Shown here: positions 55,096 through 63,428 of the stretch, one piece after another
Layout: each line of letters opens with the position of its first letter
How positions within the stretch are numbered: position 1 is the stretch's first letter
NCBI RefSeq assembly: GCF_001050035.1
Contig: NZ_CVTA01000017.1
Coordinates: forward strand, 1 to 64,000
Origin: Mycolicibacterium komanii
GTDB lineage: Bacteria; Actinomycetota; Actinomycetes; Mycobacteriales; Mycobacteriaceae
Length of the DNA stretch: 64,000 nt
Direction: 5' to 3'
Notes under the pieces: generated by a model
Told to the model about the DNA's origin: nothing
The model's input: only the letters and a program-made list of their open reading frames with translations
The model's database searches: none
Program-made: the position numbers and the translations under genes

Positions 55096-55560
55096 CTAGC
55101 CGCTGTCGGGCGACTCGACCACGGCCTTGATGCGCTCGAGCGTCTTGCGCATATCGCGGATATTCCGCCGACGGCGCAGCTGACCACCGAAGACCGAGAA
55201 CAGCTTCATCGGCACCGAGTCGTTGAGCCGGAACGACTCGGTGACGTCGGTTCCGCCGTCGACGGGGGTGAGCCGGTAGTGCCAGTTGTTCACCGGCTTG
55301 TCGCCGAGCAGAACCGCGAAACCGAACTCACGACCGGGTTCACATGCCGTCACCTCGCACGTGGTCCAGTAGACGGGCCCGATCTCACTGCGCTTGACGT
55401 GTCCGCGGAACCGCGCTCCCAGCGCCGGGCCGGTCGCGCCGCCGAGCCACTCGGCCTCCATCACCTCGGGCGAGAACTTGCCCGTGTTGCGCACATCGGC
55501 GATCAGTTCCCAGATCCGCTCCGCCGGCGCCGCCATCGACACCGTCACCGCTCCGTCCAC
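55096..55560 (-). CDS. SRPBCC (START-like) protein
   Basis: A 154-residue helix-grip protein: TVSMAAPAERIWELIADVRNTGKFSPEVMEAEWLGGATGPALGARFRGHV, WHYRLTPVDGGTDVTESFRL. This polyketide-cyclase-like family binds lipids or polyketides. GTG 55560 has GAGGAA upstream; a TTG at 55593 would add 11 residues. It is convergent with the esterase gene. Confidence 0.82.
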   Translation of the reverse strand: MDGAVTVSMAAPAERIWELIADVRNTGKFSPEVMEAEWLGGATGPALGARFRGHVKRSEIGPVYWTTCEVTACEPGREFGFAVLLGDKPVNNWHYRLTPVDGGTDVTESFRLNDSVPMKLFSVFGGQLRRRRNIRDMRKTLERIKAVVESPDSG

Positions 55561-55652
55561 CGCTTCCTCGCTCTCTCGCAAGCGTTTTCGCAAACCCTAG
55601 CGCCCGGCCGGCTCATGCGTCCCGAACGCGGAGTAAGTAGGATGGCGAGAAC

Positions 55653-56534
55653 GTGAAAATTCGATTCGGGATCGGGCTCGGCGCCGATATCGGCCCACAT
55701 CAGCTGCCGGACATCGTCGGCCACCTGGAAAACACCGGCGTCGACTCACTGTGGTTTTCCGAACTCGTGTATTCCGAGGCCGTCGACCCGTTCGTCGGGA
55801 TGGCCTTCGCCCTGGCCCGCACCGACAGCCTGAAGGTCGGCACGTCGGTCGCGGTGCTGCCGGGGCGGCATCCGGTCCTCGTCGCCAAGCAGCTGGCCTC
55901 GCTCGCGGCGCTGGCTCCCAAAAGGGTGCTGCCGGTCTTCGGGCTGCGCTCGGCCATCGCAGCGGAACGGCAGATTTTCGTGGTGCCCGACGGGGCACGC
56001 GCCGCGGTGTTCGACGAGGCACTGCGACTGCTGCGTGCGGTGCTCGAACACGACGACGTCTCGTTCGACGGCGACTACTACTCGGTGCGGTCGGCTGCGG
56101 TGGCGCCGCGCCCGGCCAAGCCGCTCGACATCTGGCTGGGCGGGTTGGCACCGGCGGCGTTCCGGCGCATCGGACGCCTGGGCGACGGCTGGCTGGGCAG
56201 CTTCGTCACACCGGCCGAGGCGCGGAAGGCCAGGGAGGCGATCCAGCACGCGGCCGCCGAGGCGGGACGTGAGGTCGAGGCGGACCACTTCGGCATCAAC
56301 CTGGCCGTCGCGGACGGCGAGCCGGCCCCGGAACTGCTGGCCGCAATCAGGCAGCGCAGGCCCGATGTGGATCCCTCCGACCTCATCGCCGACGGCTGGC
56401 CGCAGCTGCATCGGCAACTCGACGCCTACCTGGATGCCGGCTTGACCAAGTTCGTGATCCGTCCGGCGGGCCGTTTCGCGATGGCCGAATTCGTCGACCA
56501 GTTCGTCGCCGAACTGGTCCCGCGCCAGAACTGA
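55653..56534 (+). CDS. LLM-class F420-dependent oxidoreductase
   Basis: A 293-residue luciferase-like protein: GIGLGADIGPHQLPDIVGHLENTGVDSLWFSELVYSEAVDPFVGMAFALARTDSLKVGTSVAVLPGRHPVLVAKQLASLAALAPKR gives the typical mycobacterial LLM layout, and PLDIWLGGLAPAAFRRIGRLGDGWLGSFVTPAEA the C-terminal part. Use of F420 is a family inference. GTG start. Ends six bases before the convergent GerW-like gene. Confidence 0.83.
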   Translation: MKIRFGIGLGADIGPHQLPDIVGHLENTGVDSLWFSELVYSEAVDPFVGMAFALARTDSLKVGTSVAVLPGRHPVLVAKQLASLAALAPKRVLPVFGLRSAIAAERQIFVVPDGARAAVFDEALRLLRAVLEHDDVSFDGDYYSVRSAAVAPRPAKPLDIWLGGLAPAAFRRIGRLGDGWLGSFVTPAEARKAREAIQHAAAEAGREVEADHFGINLAVADGEPAPELLAAIRQRRPDVDPSDLIADGWPQLHRQLDAYLDAGLTKFVIRPAGRFAMAEFVDQFVAELVPRQN

Positions 56535-56540
56535 CCTGCG

Positions 56541-56879
56541 CTAGCGCGACGAGATGTCGCCGTGCAGGTCCGGCCACGGCGGTCGCCGGACCATCGCGAT
56601 CCCCGCAAGCGTCGACGACACCAGCCCGACCAGGATCCCCGCCAGCGTGATCCGCGTCGAGTCGACGGCCGGGCGCCACACGGCGTCGCCGTTCTTGATG
56701 ACGAACACGCCCGCCGGTTTTGTCGTCACTTTGACGTTCGGCTCGCCGCCGCGCCGTGCGCGCACCTCCGCGACGGGAATGACGGTGGTGCCGTCGGCGG
56801 TCTCGTAGGGCTGGCCGTAGACGCGCGAGGCGTTGGGGTCGAAGTCGAGGCTTTCCAGCAGTTCGGAACGCAGATCCAT
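56541..56879 (-). CDS. GerW/YtfJ-like protein with C-terminal membrane anchor
   Basis: A 112-residue protein: VYGQPYETADGTTVIPVAEVRARRGGEPNVKVTTKPAGVFVIKNGDAVWRPAVD resembles the GerW (YtfJ) family known from spore formers, followed by one transmembrane segment (about 79-98, ITLAGILVGLVSSTLAGIAM). Mycobacteria do not form classical spores; such proteins are of unknown role in the group. Confidence 0.65.
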   Translation of the reverse strand: MDLRSELLESLDFDPNASRVYGQPYETADGTTVIPVAEVRARRGGEPNVKVTTKPAGVFVIKNGDAVWRPAVDSTRITLAGILVGLVSSTLAGIAMVRRPPWPDLHGDISSR

Positions 56880-56938
56880 GGCGTCATGCTTACCCCCGCA
56901 CTCGCGCGGCCGGCAGCCGATCGACGCGAGCGGCGGGG

Positions 56939-57148
56939 CTATTCCAATGGGAGATCGTCGTCGGGGATCGGGACCTCGATCGCCTGATCGACCAGATCCG
57001 CCTCGTTGGCCTCCCAGGTTCGCTCGGCGGAGATCTCCGCGGCGTCCTTCCAGGTGTCCTCGTCACCTGGATCCACCGGGGTGCGCTGGTCCGCCACGTC
57101 GGCTTCGGGAATGGCATCGCCGAACGCGAGGCCGTCAGGTGTGCTCAT
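56939..57148 (-). CDS. Small acidic protein
   Basis: A 69-residue acidic protein (MSTPDGLAFGDAIPEADVADQ, EVPIPDDDLPLE) with no membrane segment. GGAGA seven bases before the ATG supports that it is a real gene. Similar short acidic hypothetical proteins are common in mycobacteria; function unknown. Confidence 0.6.
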   Translation of the reverse strand: MSTPDGLAFGDAIPEADVADQRTPVDPGDEDTWKDAAEISAERTWEANEADLVDQAIEVPIPDDDLPLE

Positions 57149-57235
57149 GATCGGTCTCCGTTCTCGTTGAGGGTCACCCGTCTGACGTCAACGATAGTGC
57201 GGAAACGGCCGCGCGCCACCGAGAACCGCGGTGAT

Positions 57236-58156
57236 CTACAACTGGCGCGACCAATACTCGCCGACCAGATCGGTGCCGAAGCTGTGATGCGGCTCGCGCC
57301 GATCGCACACGAAGCCCGCCCGTTCGTAGATTCGCCGAGCGGCCACCAGAACGTCGTTCGTCCACAACGTGATTCGTGTGTAGCCCGCCCGTCGTGCGAA
57401 CCGCAGGCATTCGTCGACCAGCCGGGTGCCCAGCCCGTGGCCGCGGGCGGCCGGTTCGACGAGCAGGAGCCGCAGTTGGGCGGTGTCGGGCTCGTCCGCG
57501 GCGGTGCAGAACACGCAGCCGGCACGCTGACCGTTCACCTCGGCGATCCACGCCGCTTCCCGTGCGGTGTCGCCCCGCTCGGCGTAGTCCGCGACCACGC
57601 GTGCGACCAGGGCCTCGAACGAGGCGTCCCAGCCGTACTCCGCGGCGTAGCGGCTGCCGTGACGCTCGATAACCCAGCCGAGGTCGCCGGGCTCCGGCGC
57701 CCGCAGGACCGTGACGGGCGGTGCCTGTTCGCCATCGAGAAGGTGGCGGACGCGCTGCATGGACCGCACCAGATCCGCGCGACCCTCGTCGTCCAGCGGC
57801 TCCAGCAAGGCTTCGATGGCGCGGGTCTGCAGCTCGTCGAGTTCGCTGAAGGCCCCGCGTCCGGCATCGGTCAACCGGACGATCTGGCGCCGACCGTCGG
57901 TGCTGGACGGCATCCGCACGACCAGCCCGCGCTCGGTGAACCCCGACAGGATGCGGCTGAGATAGCCGGCGTCGAGGCCGAGTTGACGCCGCAGCTCGCC
58001 GACCGTGACGTCCGGCGAACGGGCCAGTTCGAACATCACCCGGGCCTCGGTCAGCCCGAACTGGGAGTCGGCGAGACGGGGTTGGAGCAACCCGATCACC
58101 CGCGTATAGAAGCGGTTGAAGCCACGGATTTCACCCACCACGGACATAGTTGACAT
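57236..58156 (-). CDS. MarR regulator fused to GNAT acetyltransferase
   Basis: A 306-residue fusion. Residues 1-145 are a MarR winged helix (LTEARVMFELARSPDVTVGELRRQLGLDAGYLSRILSGFTERGLVVRMPSSTDGRRQIVRLTDAG). Residues 150-306 are a GNAT acetyltransferase with the acetyl-CoA loop LRLLLVEPAARGHGLGTRLVDECLRFARRAGYTRITLWTN. Fusions of this order are known in actinobacteria and often linked to drug or metabolite sensing. The start codon (58156) lies in a perfect palindrome; ATG 58147 is an alternative start. Confidence 0.88.
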   Translation of the reverse strand: MSTMSVVGEIRGFNRFYTRVIGLLQPRLADSQFGLTEARVMFELARSPDVTVGELRRQLGLDAGYLSRILSGFTERGLVVRMPSSTDGRRQIVRLTDAGRGAFSELDELQTRAIEALLEPLDDEGRADLVRSMQRVRHLLDGEQAPPVTVLRAPEPGDLGWVIERHGSRYAAEYGWDASFEALVARVVADYAERGDTAREAAWIAEVNGQRAGCVFCTAADEPDTAQLRLLLVEPAARGHGLGTRLVDECLRFARRAGYTRITLWTNDVLVAARRIYERAGFVCDRREPHHSFGTDLVGEYWSRQL

Positions 58157-58182
58157 CGTCAACCTAACTCTTGACATTGTCA
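58149..58182. promoter_or_regulatory. Two MarR-type operators
   Basis: GTTGAC-ATC-GTCAAC (58149-58163) is a perfect 15-base palindrome covering the MarR-GNAT start codon; a second TGAC-ATT-GTCA (58172-58182) follows 23 bases away centre to centre. Together they fit autoregulation by a MarR dimer pair. Confidence 0.65.
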
Positions 58183-58329
58183 GTCAATGGTTTGCAAGCA
58201 ATTCATCGGCCTCTGACCAGGGCAATGACGTCTACACCCAGGTGCTGTGCGTAAACTGCCCACCGACGGGGGAGGCTCTCTAACCGTGCGGAGCTTCGAC
58301 CTGACCCAATTCGACGCCAGGGGCTGACC

Positions 58330-59217
58330 GTGCCAGAAAAATCGACCGACATCGCCGCGGACCTCACGCCTCACTTCGAGGACGTGCAGTCGCATTACGA
58401 CTTGTCCGACGACTTCTACCGGCTGTTCCTCGACCCGACGCAGACCTACAGTTGCGCCTATTTCGAGCGCGACGACATGTCGCTCGAGGAAGCCCAGATC
58501 GCCAAGATCGACCTGTCGCTCGGCAAACTCGGCCTGCAGCCGGGGATGACGCTGCTCGACGTGGGATGCGGCTGGGGCGCGACGATCAAACGCGCGCTCG
58601 AGCGCTACGACGTCAACGTCGTGGGCCTGACGTTGAGCAAGAATCAGCAGGCGCACGTGCAGAAGGTGCTCGACGGCATCGACAGCCCCCGGAACAAGCG
58701 GGTGCTGTTGCAGGGGTGGGAGCAGTTCCACGAACCGGTCGATCGCATCGTCTCGATCGGCGCGTTCGAGCACTTCGGCCGCGACCGCTACGAAGAGTTC
58801 TTCAAGATGGCCTACGACGCCCTGCCCGCCGACGGCGTGATGATGCTGCACACCATCGTCAAGCCCGACGACGAAGAGTTCGCCGAGCGGGGTCTGCCGC
58901 TGACCATGAACAAGCTGCGGTTTTTCAAGTTCATCATGGACGAGATCTTCCCCGGCGGGGATCTGCCGCAGCCGGTCGCGGTGAAGCGGCATGCCACCCA
59001 GGCGGGGTTCAAGGTCAGCCTGGTCCAGCCGTTGCGTTTGCACTACGCCCGCACGCTCGACCATTGGAGCGCCGCGCTCGAGGCGCACAAGGACGAGGCG
59101 ATCGCCATTCAGTCCCAAGAGGTCTACGACCGGTACATGAGGTACCTGACCGGATGCGCCGATCTCTTCCGCGAGGGCTACACCGACATCTGCCAGTTCA
59201 CGCTGACGAAGGCCTAG
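58330..59217 (+). CDS. Cyclopropane-fatty-acid / mycolic acid methyltransferase family
   Basis: A 295-residue SAM-dependent methyltransferase of the CmaA/MmaA/PcaA group: VQSHYDLSDDFYRLFLDPTQTYSCAYFERDDMSLEEAQIAKIDLSLGKL, SAM-binding LLDVGCGWGATIKRAL, VVGLTLSKNQQAH, IVSIGAFEHFG (Glu of the bicarbonate site) and MLHTIV. It would methylate or cyclopropanate a double bond in meromycolate chains or other lipids; which one cannot be told. GTG start, with the MarR-GNAT gene divergent upstream. Confidence 0.93.
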   Translation: MPEKSTDIAADLTPHFEDVQSHYDLSDDFYRLFLDPTQTYSCAYFERDDMSLEEAQIAKIDLSLGKLGLQPGMTLLDVGCGWGATIKRALERYDVNVVGLTLSKNQQAHVQKVLDGIDSPRNKRVLLQGWEQFHEPVDRIVSIGAFEHFGRDRYEEFFKMAYDALPADGVMMLHTIVKPDDEEFAERGLPLTMNKLRFFKFIMDEIFPGGDLPQPVAVKRHATQAGFKVSLVQPLRLHYARTLDHWSAALEAHKDEAIAIQSQEVYDRYMRYLTGCADLFREGYTDICQFTLTKA

Positions 59218-59453
59218 CGGCGACGCAGCGCCCGCCAGAGCCGCAACGGCAACAGGCCGAGTAGAGGTGCGCGCTTCCCGAGGTCCTCGGCATCGCGTTT
59301 GTTGAACGCGGCGGCGTACTTTCGCGCATCGTCGACGCTCGCATATTCCTTGGCGCCCTGGGCGTCGCCGCAGCGCTCGCATTTCCACCGCATGGTGCGG
59401 CCTTCAGCCCGGAAAGTCGGGTCGTGCCCGAATATGCGGCAGCCCAAGGTCAT
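59214..59453 (-). CDS. Small CxxC zinc-ribbon-like protein
   Basis: A 79-residue protein with Cys5 (LGCRIFGHDP) and WKCERCGDAQ (CxxC), a short zinc-ribbon-like pattern similar to DUF1660 proteins, and a basic C-terminus (LRLWRALRRR). Its ATG overlaps the MFS stop by four bases (ATGA) so it follows the transporter in one operon. Its stop shares CTAG with the convergent methyltransferase. Confidence 0.6.
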   Translation of the reverse strand: MTLGCRIFGHDPTFRAEGRTMRWKCERCGDAQGAKEYASVDDARKYAAAFNKRDAEDLGKRAPLLGLLPLRLWRALRRR

Positions 59454-61285
59454 TGCGGCGACGTCCCGGGCGGTGTGCCGACCTTGCCCCGACCGTGCCG
59501 CGCGATTCGGTTCTCCGCCAAGGCGACCCGCATCGCCTTGCGGAATTCACCCGGACCCCAATAGCGCGCGCCGACCGCTCGGTGCAGTTCTCGCACGGAC
59601 ATCGGGTCGTGCTCGCTCACCGCGCGCGCGATGGTTTCCACCTCGTGGTCGAGCGCCGACTCCGGCACCCCGGGGGTCGGCGGTTCACGCCACGCGCCGT
59701 ACCACCCCGCGGGCGGCCCGGGCCGGTAACGCCGCGTCCGGCTCGCCGCCCGTTCACGTTCCATGCGTTCGGCGATGCGCGCCTGCCGGGCTTCGCGTTC
59801 CCGGTCGCGCTCCGACGGCTCGTCCGCCGGCTCCTCGTCCTCGTCGGCGGTCGTCAACGGCATGGCGAGGTCTTCGAGCTTCTGCCCCTCCGCCTTCACC
59901 CCGAACACCAGCTCCACGACGCCACCGACGGCCATTACGGCCGCACCGATGAGGAAGGACACCGCGACGAGCCCGCGGTCACCGGATTCGATGAGCTGAC
60001 CGAAGAGCAGGGGGCCGGTGATGCCGCCGACGGCCGTGCCGACCGCGTAGAAGAACGCGATCGCCAAAGCCCGCGTCTCCATGGGGAATATCTCGCTGAC
60101 GGTCAGGTAGGCCGCGCTGGCTCCGGATGACGCCAGGAAGAAGCACACCCCGAGCACGGCCATGAAGACCCACACGCCGCCCGTCTCGGAGACGAACAAC
60201 ACGGTCAGCGCCACGGCGACGGCCGCCGACCCCAGATAGGCGAACGCGATCATCGGTTTGCGGCCGATCGTGTCGAAGAACCGGCCCATCAGGATCGGCC
60301 CGGCGAAGTTGCTCAGGGCCCACAGCGCGTAGAACATCGGAACGATGCCGGAGGAGACCTCGAAGAAGCCGCTCAACAGGGTTCCGAGGTTGAACGTGAA
60401 GGCGTTGTAGAGGAACGCCTGCCCGATGAACAGCGCGAGGCCGAGGATCGCCCGCCGCGGATACTTCGTGAACGCGACGTGTGCGATCTCGCGGAACGAG
60501 ATCGTCTTGCGCTGGCGCACGGTCAGCGACCCCTCGGGTTCCTCGAGCGGTTGGCCGGTCGAGCGTTCGACTTCACTTTCGATCTCACCGACCACGCGTT
60601 CGGCTTCGTCTTCGCGGCCGTGAATGAACAACCACCGCGGGCTTTCCGGGACGTGCCGGCGCACGACGAGCACCACGAGACCGAAGATGGCGCCGATGCC
60701 GAAGGCGATACGCCAACCGATGTCGGCCGGGAAGATCGAGGTGTTCAAGAGCAGCAGCGCACCCGCGGCACCGCCCGCGGCGCCGAGCCAATAGGAACCG
60801 TTGATGATGAGATCGACGCGGCCTCGGACACGGGCGGGGATCAATTCGTCGATCGCGGAGTTGATTGCGGCGTATTCGCCGCCGATACCGGCGCCGGTGA
60901 AGAACCGCGCTATGAAGAAGTACCACGGTGCGAACGCGAAAGCCGTTGCCACCGTGGCGGCGAGATACACCGCGAGGGTCAACAGGAACAGCTTCTTGCG
61001 GCCGAACCGGTCGGTGAGCTGACCGAAGAACAAGGCGCCCAGGCATGCGCCCGTGATGTAAATCGCCGCGGCGATGCCGATTTGACCCGCCGTCAGCTCG
61101 ATTCCGCTGCCGCTCTCCGTCAATCGGGAAGCGACGTTGCCCACCATGGTGACTTCGAGGCCGTCGAGGATCCACACCCCGCCCAGCCCGATGACGACGC
61201 GCCAGTGGAATCGCGACCAGGGCAACCGATCCAGCCGACTTGGGACCTGGGTGGTGATCGTGTCGGTTTGCACGCCAGAACTCAT
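59450..61285 (-). CDS. MFS sugar-porter-like transporter with winged-helix-like tail
   Basis: A 611-residue protein. Residues 1-470 are a 12-segment metabolite/sugar transporter: DGLEVTMVGNVASRL, LTDRFGRKKLF (motif A), PESPRWLFIHGREDEAERVV. From about 475 a charged coiled stretch (EDEEPADEPSERDREREARQARIAERMERERAA) leads to a folded tail ALDHEVETIARAVSEHDPMSVRELHRAVGARYWGPGEFRKAMRVALAENRIARHGRGKVG that reads as a winged helix. GAGGAGG precedes the ATG by nine bases. Substrate unknown. Confidence 0.82.
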   Translation of the reverse strand: MSSGVQTDTITTQVPSRLDRLPWSRFHWRVVIGLGGVWILDGLEVTMVGNVASRLTESGSGIELTAGQIGIAAAIYITGACLGALFFGQLTDRFGRKKLFLLTLAVYLAATVATAFAFAPWYFFIARFFTGAGIGGEYAAINSAIDELIPARVRGRVDLIINGSYWLGAAGGAAGALLLLNTSIFPADIGWRIAFGIGAIFGLVVLVVRRHVPESPRWLFIHGREDEAERVVGEIESEVERSTGQPLEEPEGSLTVRQRKTISFREIAHVAFTKYPRRAILGLALFIGQAFLYNAFTFNLGTLLSGFFEVSSGIVPMFYALWALSNFAGPILMGRFFDTIGRKPMIAFAYLGSAAVAVALTVLFVSETGGVWVFMAVLGVCFFLASSGASAAYLTVSEIFPMETRALAIAFFYAVGTAVGGITGPLLFGQLIESGDRGLVAVSFLIGAAVMAVGGVVELVFGVKAEGQKLEDLAMPLTTADEDEEPADEPSERDREREARQARIAERMERERAASRTRRYRPGPPAGWYGAWREPPTPGVPESALDHEVETIARAVSEHDPMSVRELHRAVGARYWGPGEFRKAMRVALAENRIARHGRGKVGTPPGTSPQ

Positions 61286-61356
61286 CGCCAGCCTCCTCGA
61301 CCGTGCCTTGATCGGCTAGGGAGTACCCAACTGGCGCGAATTCACCCAGCCAGCAC

Positions 61357-62202
61357 TCAACTCAGCGGGGTGGCACCGACTCCGACGATCGCGTCGATCA
61401 CGGCCGAGGGCGCATCCAGCGACACGAACGTCCTCGCCTCGGGCACCTCGATCAGGGTCGAGTGGTTGAACAGCGCGGCCAACCGCCTGCCGAGCGCCGG
61501 GGTGAAGGCCCGGTCCCGTTGTCCCCACACCAGCGTCACCGGCTTGGTGAACCGGGGGAGCCTGGTCGCCACATCGGTCAGATCGGTCTTGGCGACGGCT
61601 CGCAGCAGTCCGGCCAGATCACGGCGGATCCGGGCGTCGGTGAGGCACGGTTGCAACCACGACTCGGTCAATCGAGCGTCAGGATGCATCAGAAGACCGA
61701 AGCCCAGCGGGGAGTGGCGCAGGGCGGACACCTTCATCGTCGACAACAGCAGCTTGATCGAGGCAGGCCCGCGCAGCAGCGCGAACACCACGTCGAACGG
61801 GAACGGCGGGAACTTCTCGAAGGCATCGCAATTGGTGAGCACCAGCCGCCCGACGCGCTCAGGTCCCTGGTCGACGACCAGCTGGCACAGGCCACCTCCG
61901 GTGTCGTTGCCGACCAGCGTCACGTCCGACAAGTCGAGGGCGGCAAGGAATTCGCGGATCATCACCGCCACCGCCTGCGGAGACAACTCTGTTCCGGAGT
62001 TCACCGGGATGGTGTGTGAACCGAGCGGCCACGTCGGTAGGTAACAGCGGTAGCCCTGGCGCGCAAGGCCATCGGCGACGGGGTCCCACAGGTGACTGTC
62101 GACGAGGATGCCGTGTACGAACACCACAGGCGGGTGAGGGGAGTCCTCAGGACCCAACACGCGGTAGTCGATGGTTGCCTGTTCCAGCGCCAGTTGGGGC
62201 AT
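61357..62202 (-). CDS. Alpha/beta hydrolase with aspartate nucleophile
   Basis: A 281-residue alpha/beta hydrolase: VFVHGILVDSHLWDPVADGLARQGYRC and the nucleophile elbow VGNDTGGGL, with Asp as in haloalkane dehalogenases and epoxide hydrolases. The position where these enzymes carry the catalytic His reads EARTFVSLDAP, without His, so activity needs care. ATG 62202 has GAGAGGA 9-10 bases upstream; ATG 62220 is possible. Divergent from TetR (62264). Confidence 0.85.
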   Translation of the reverse strand: MPQLALEQATIDYRVLGPEDSPHPPVVFVHGILVDSHLWDPVADGLARQGYRCYLPTWPLGSHTIPVNSGTELSPQAVAVMIREFLAALDLSDVTLVGNDTGGGLCQLVVDQGPERVGRLVLTNCDAFEKFPPFPFDVVFALLRGPASIKLLLSTMKVSALRHSPLGFGLLMHPDARLTESWLQPCLTDARIRRDLAGLLRAVAKTDLTDVATRLPRFTKPVTLVWGQRDRAFTPALGRRLAALFNHSTLIEVPEARTFVSLDAPSAVIDAIVGVGATPLS

Positions 62203-62239
62203 GTTCGCTATCCTCTCCATCACAACTTACAAACAACTG

Positions 62240-62271
62240 GTATGAAAGTTACGTGCAGCCTGTATGAAAGT
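62240..62271. promoter_or_regulatory. Direct GTATGAAAGT repeats before tetR
   Basis: GTATGAAAGT occurs at 62240-62249 and 62262-62271, 22 bases apart, the second over the tetR ATG. AACTT/AAGTT inverted halves lie at 62224-62228 and 62246-62250. Possible operator for the divergent tetR/hydrolase pair. Confidence 0.4.
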
Positions 62272-62902
62272 CAATGACGAGCCGGGGTCGGATTCTCGCC
62301 GCCGGCGAACCCAGGCCGAGCGCACCGCCGCGACGCGCGCTCAGCTCGTGGCTGCCGCCCGAAAGCTGTTTGCGGACAGGGGGTTCGCCGAGGTGTCCAC
62401 CCAAGCCATCGTTTCGGCGGCGGGTGTGACGCGCGGTGCGCTGTACCACCAGTTCGGCGACAAGGCCGGTCTGTTCGCGACCGTCTACGAAGAGATCGAG
62501 CGTGACATGGTCGCCGACATCGCCCGCGAGATCGCCGAGCGCCGACCGACGGACCCGGTGGAGGCCATGCGGGTCGGGGCCCGGTTGTTCCTCGACGCCT
62601 GCGCGGCGCCCGACGTGCAGCAGATCGTCCTCATCGACGCACCCGCAGTGCTCGGGTGGGAACGTTGGCGCGAGGTCGGGATGAAGTACGGCCTCGGGGT
62701 GATCGAGGGGATGCTGGCTCATGCCGTAGCCCAGGGCGCCATACCCGACCAACCCCTACGTCCCACGTCGCACGTCCTGCTCGGAGCGCTCGACGAGGCC
62801 GCGCTGTATGTGTCGCGGGCGGTCGACCGCGAGCAGGCCCGTCGCGATATGGACGTCGTCTGCGACCGCATGCTCGACGGGATCGCAGGAGGCGATGGCT
62901 GA
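62264..62902 (+). CDS. TetR-family regulator
   Basis: A 212-residue TetR protein: ATRAQLVAAARKLFADRGFAEVSTQAIVSAAGVTRGALYHQFGDKAGLFATVYEEIE is a clear helix-turn-helix. The C-terminal domain contains VQQIVLIDAPAVLGWERWREVGMKYGLGVIEGML, typical of a common mycobacterial TetR subgroup. It is divergent from the hydrolase, which is its likely target, and overlaps the next gene by eight bases. Confidence 0.9.
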   Translation: MKVNDEPGSDSRRRRTQAERTAATRAQLVAAARKLFADRGFAEVSTQAIVSAAGVTRGALYHQFGDKAGLFATVYEEIERDMVADIAREIAERRPTDPVEAMRVGARLFLDACAAPDVQQIVLIDAPAVLGWERWREVGMKYGLGVIEGMLAHAVAQGAIPDQPLRPTSHVLLGALDEAALYVSRAVDREQARRDMDVVCDRMLDGIAGGDG

Positions 62903-63428
62903 CTGGTTGCGGTCCCGCCCGTCGCGGCTCCTACTGTGGGCCGCGTTGGCGATGTGCCTCGCACTCGGTGCGGCCGTAGTGGTCATTGGAACCGGTGACC
63001 GGCCGTCGGATCGCCTCGCTGCGGCCATCACTGACGACGAGGCCGCCGCACAGGTCGTGACGGCGGCCCGACGCGCCGTCGCCACCGCACGGCTGCAGCA
63101 TCCCGCCGGGGGTTACGCCTTCATGCCGTGCGGCGCACATGATGGACCGCCCTACCGTGCCGTCATGCACATGACATTCGCTGTACCGCAACGAAACTCG
63201 GCAGGTTATCTGGATGCCATCGCCGCGGCGTTGGTCGACGACGGCTGGGCCCAGTCGGTCTCGGAAGGCCGGCATTTCGGGGTCACACTGACCACGCCGG
63301 GCCTGACCGCGCTTCTCACCCGTGAGCCGAGGCAGGCCGATTCTGCCACCATGAAGCTCTACGGGGAGTGCCGCGTCGGCAGCGATCACAGCGACGACGA
63401 TCCGGCCTGGACCGAGGTGACGCTCTAA
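62895..63428 (+). CDS. Membrane-anchored extracytoplasmic protein
   Basis: A 177-residue protein with one N-terminal transmembrane anchor (about 12-34, LLLWAALAMCLALGAAVVVIG) and an outward domain with two cysteines (FMPCGAHDGPPYRAVMHMTF, LYGECRVGSD). AGGAGG just before the ATG is a near-perfect ribosome-binding site; the gene overlaps the TetR stop. Several mycobacterial exported proteins share the PCG...YRAV pattern; role unknown. Confidence 0.75.
   Translation: MADWLRSRPSRLLLWAALAMCLALGAAVVVIGTGDRPSDRLAAAITDDEAAAQVVTAARRAVATARLQHPAGGYAFMPCGAHDGPPYRAVMHMTFAVPQRNSAGYLDAIAAALVDDGWAQSVSEGRHFGVTLTTPGLTALLTREPRQADSATMKLYGECRVGSDHSDDDPAWTEVTL

Noticed and set aside
58180..59388. A 402-codon frame opposite the methyltransferase gene.
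   Set aside because: Shadow of the clear SAM methyltransferase; no motifs or ribosome-binding site.
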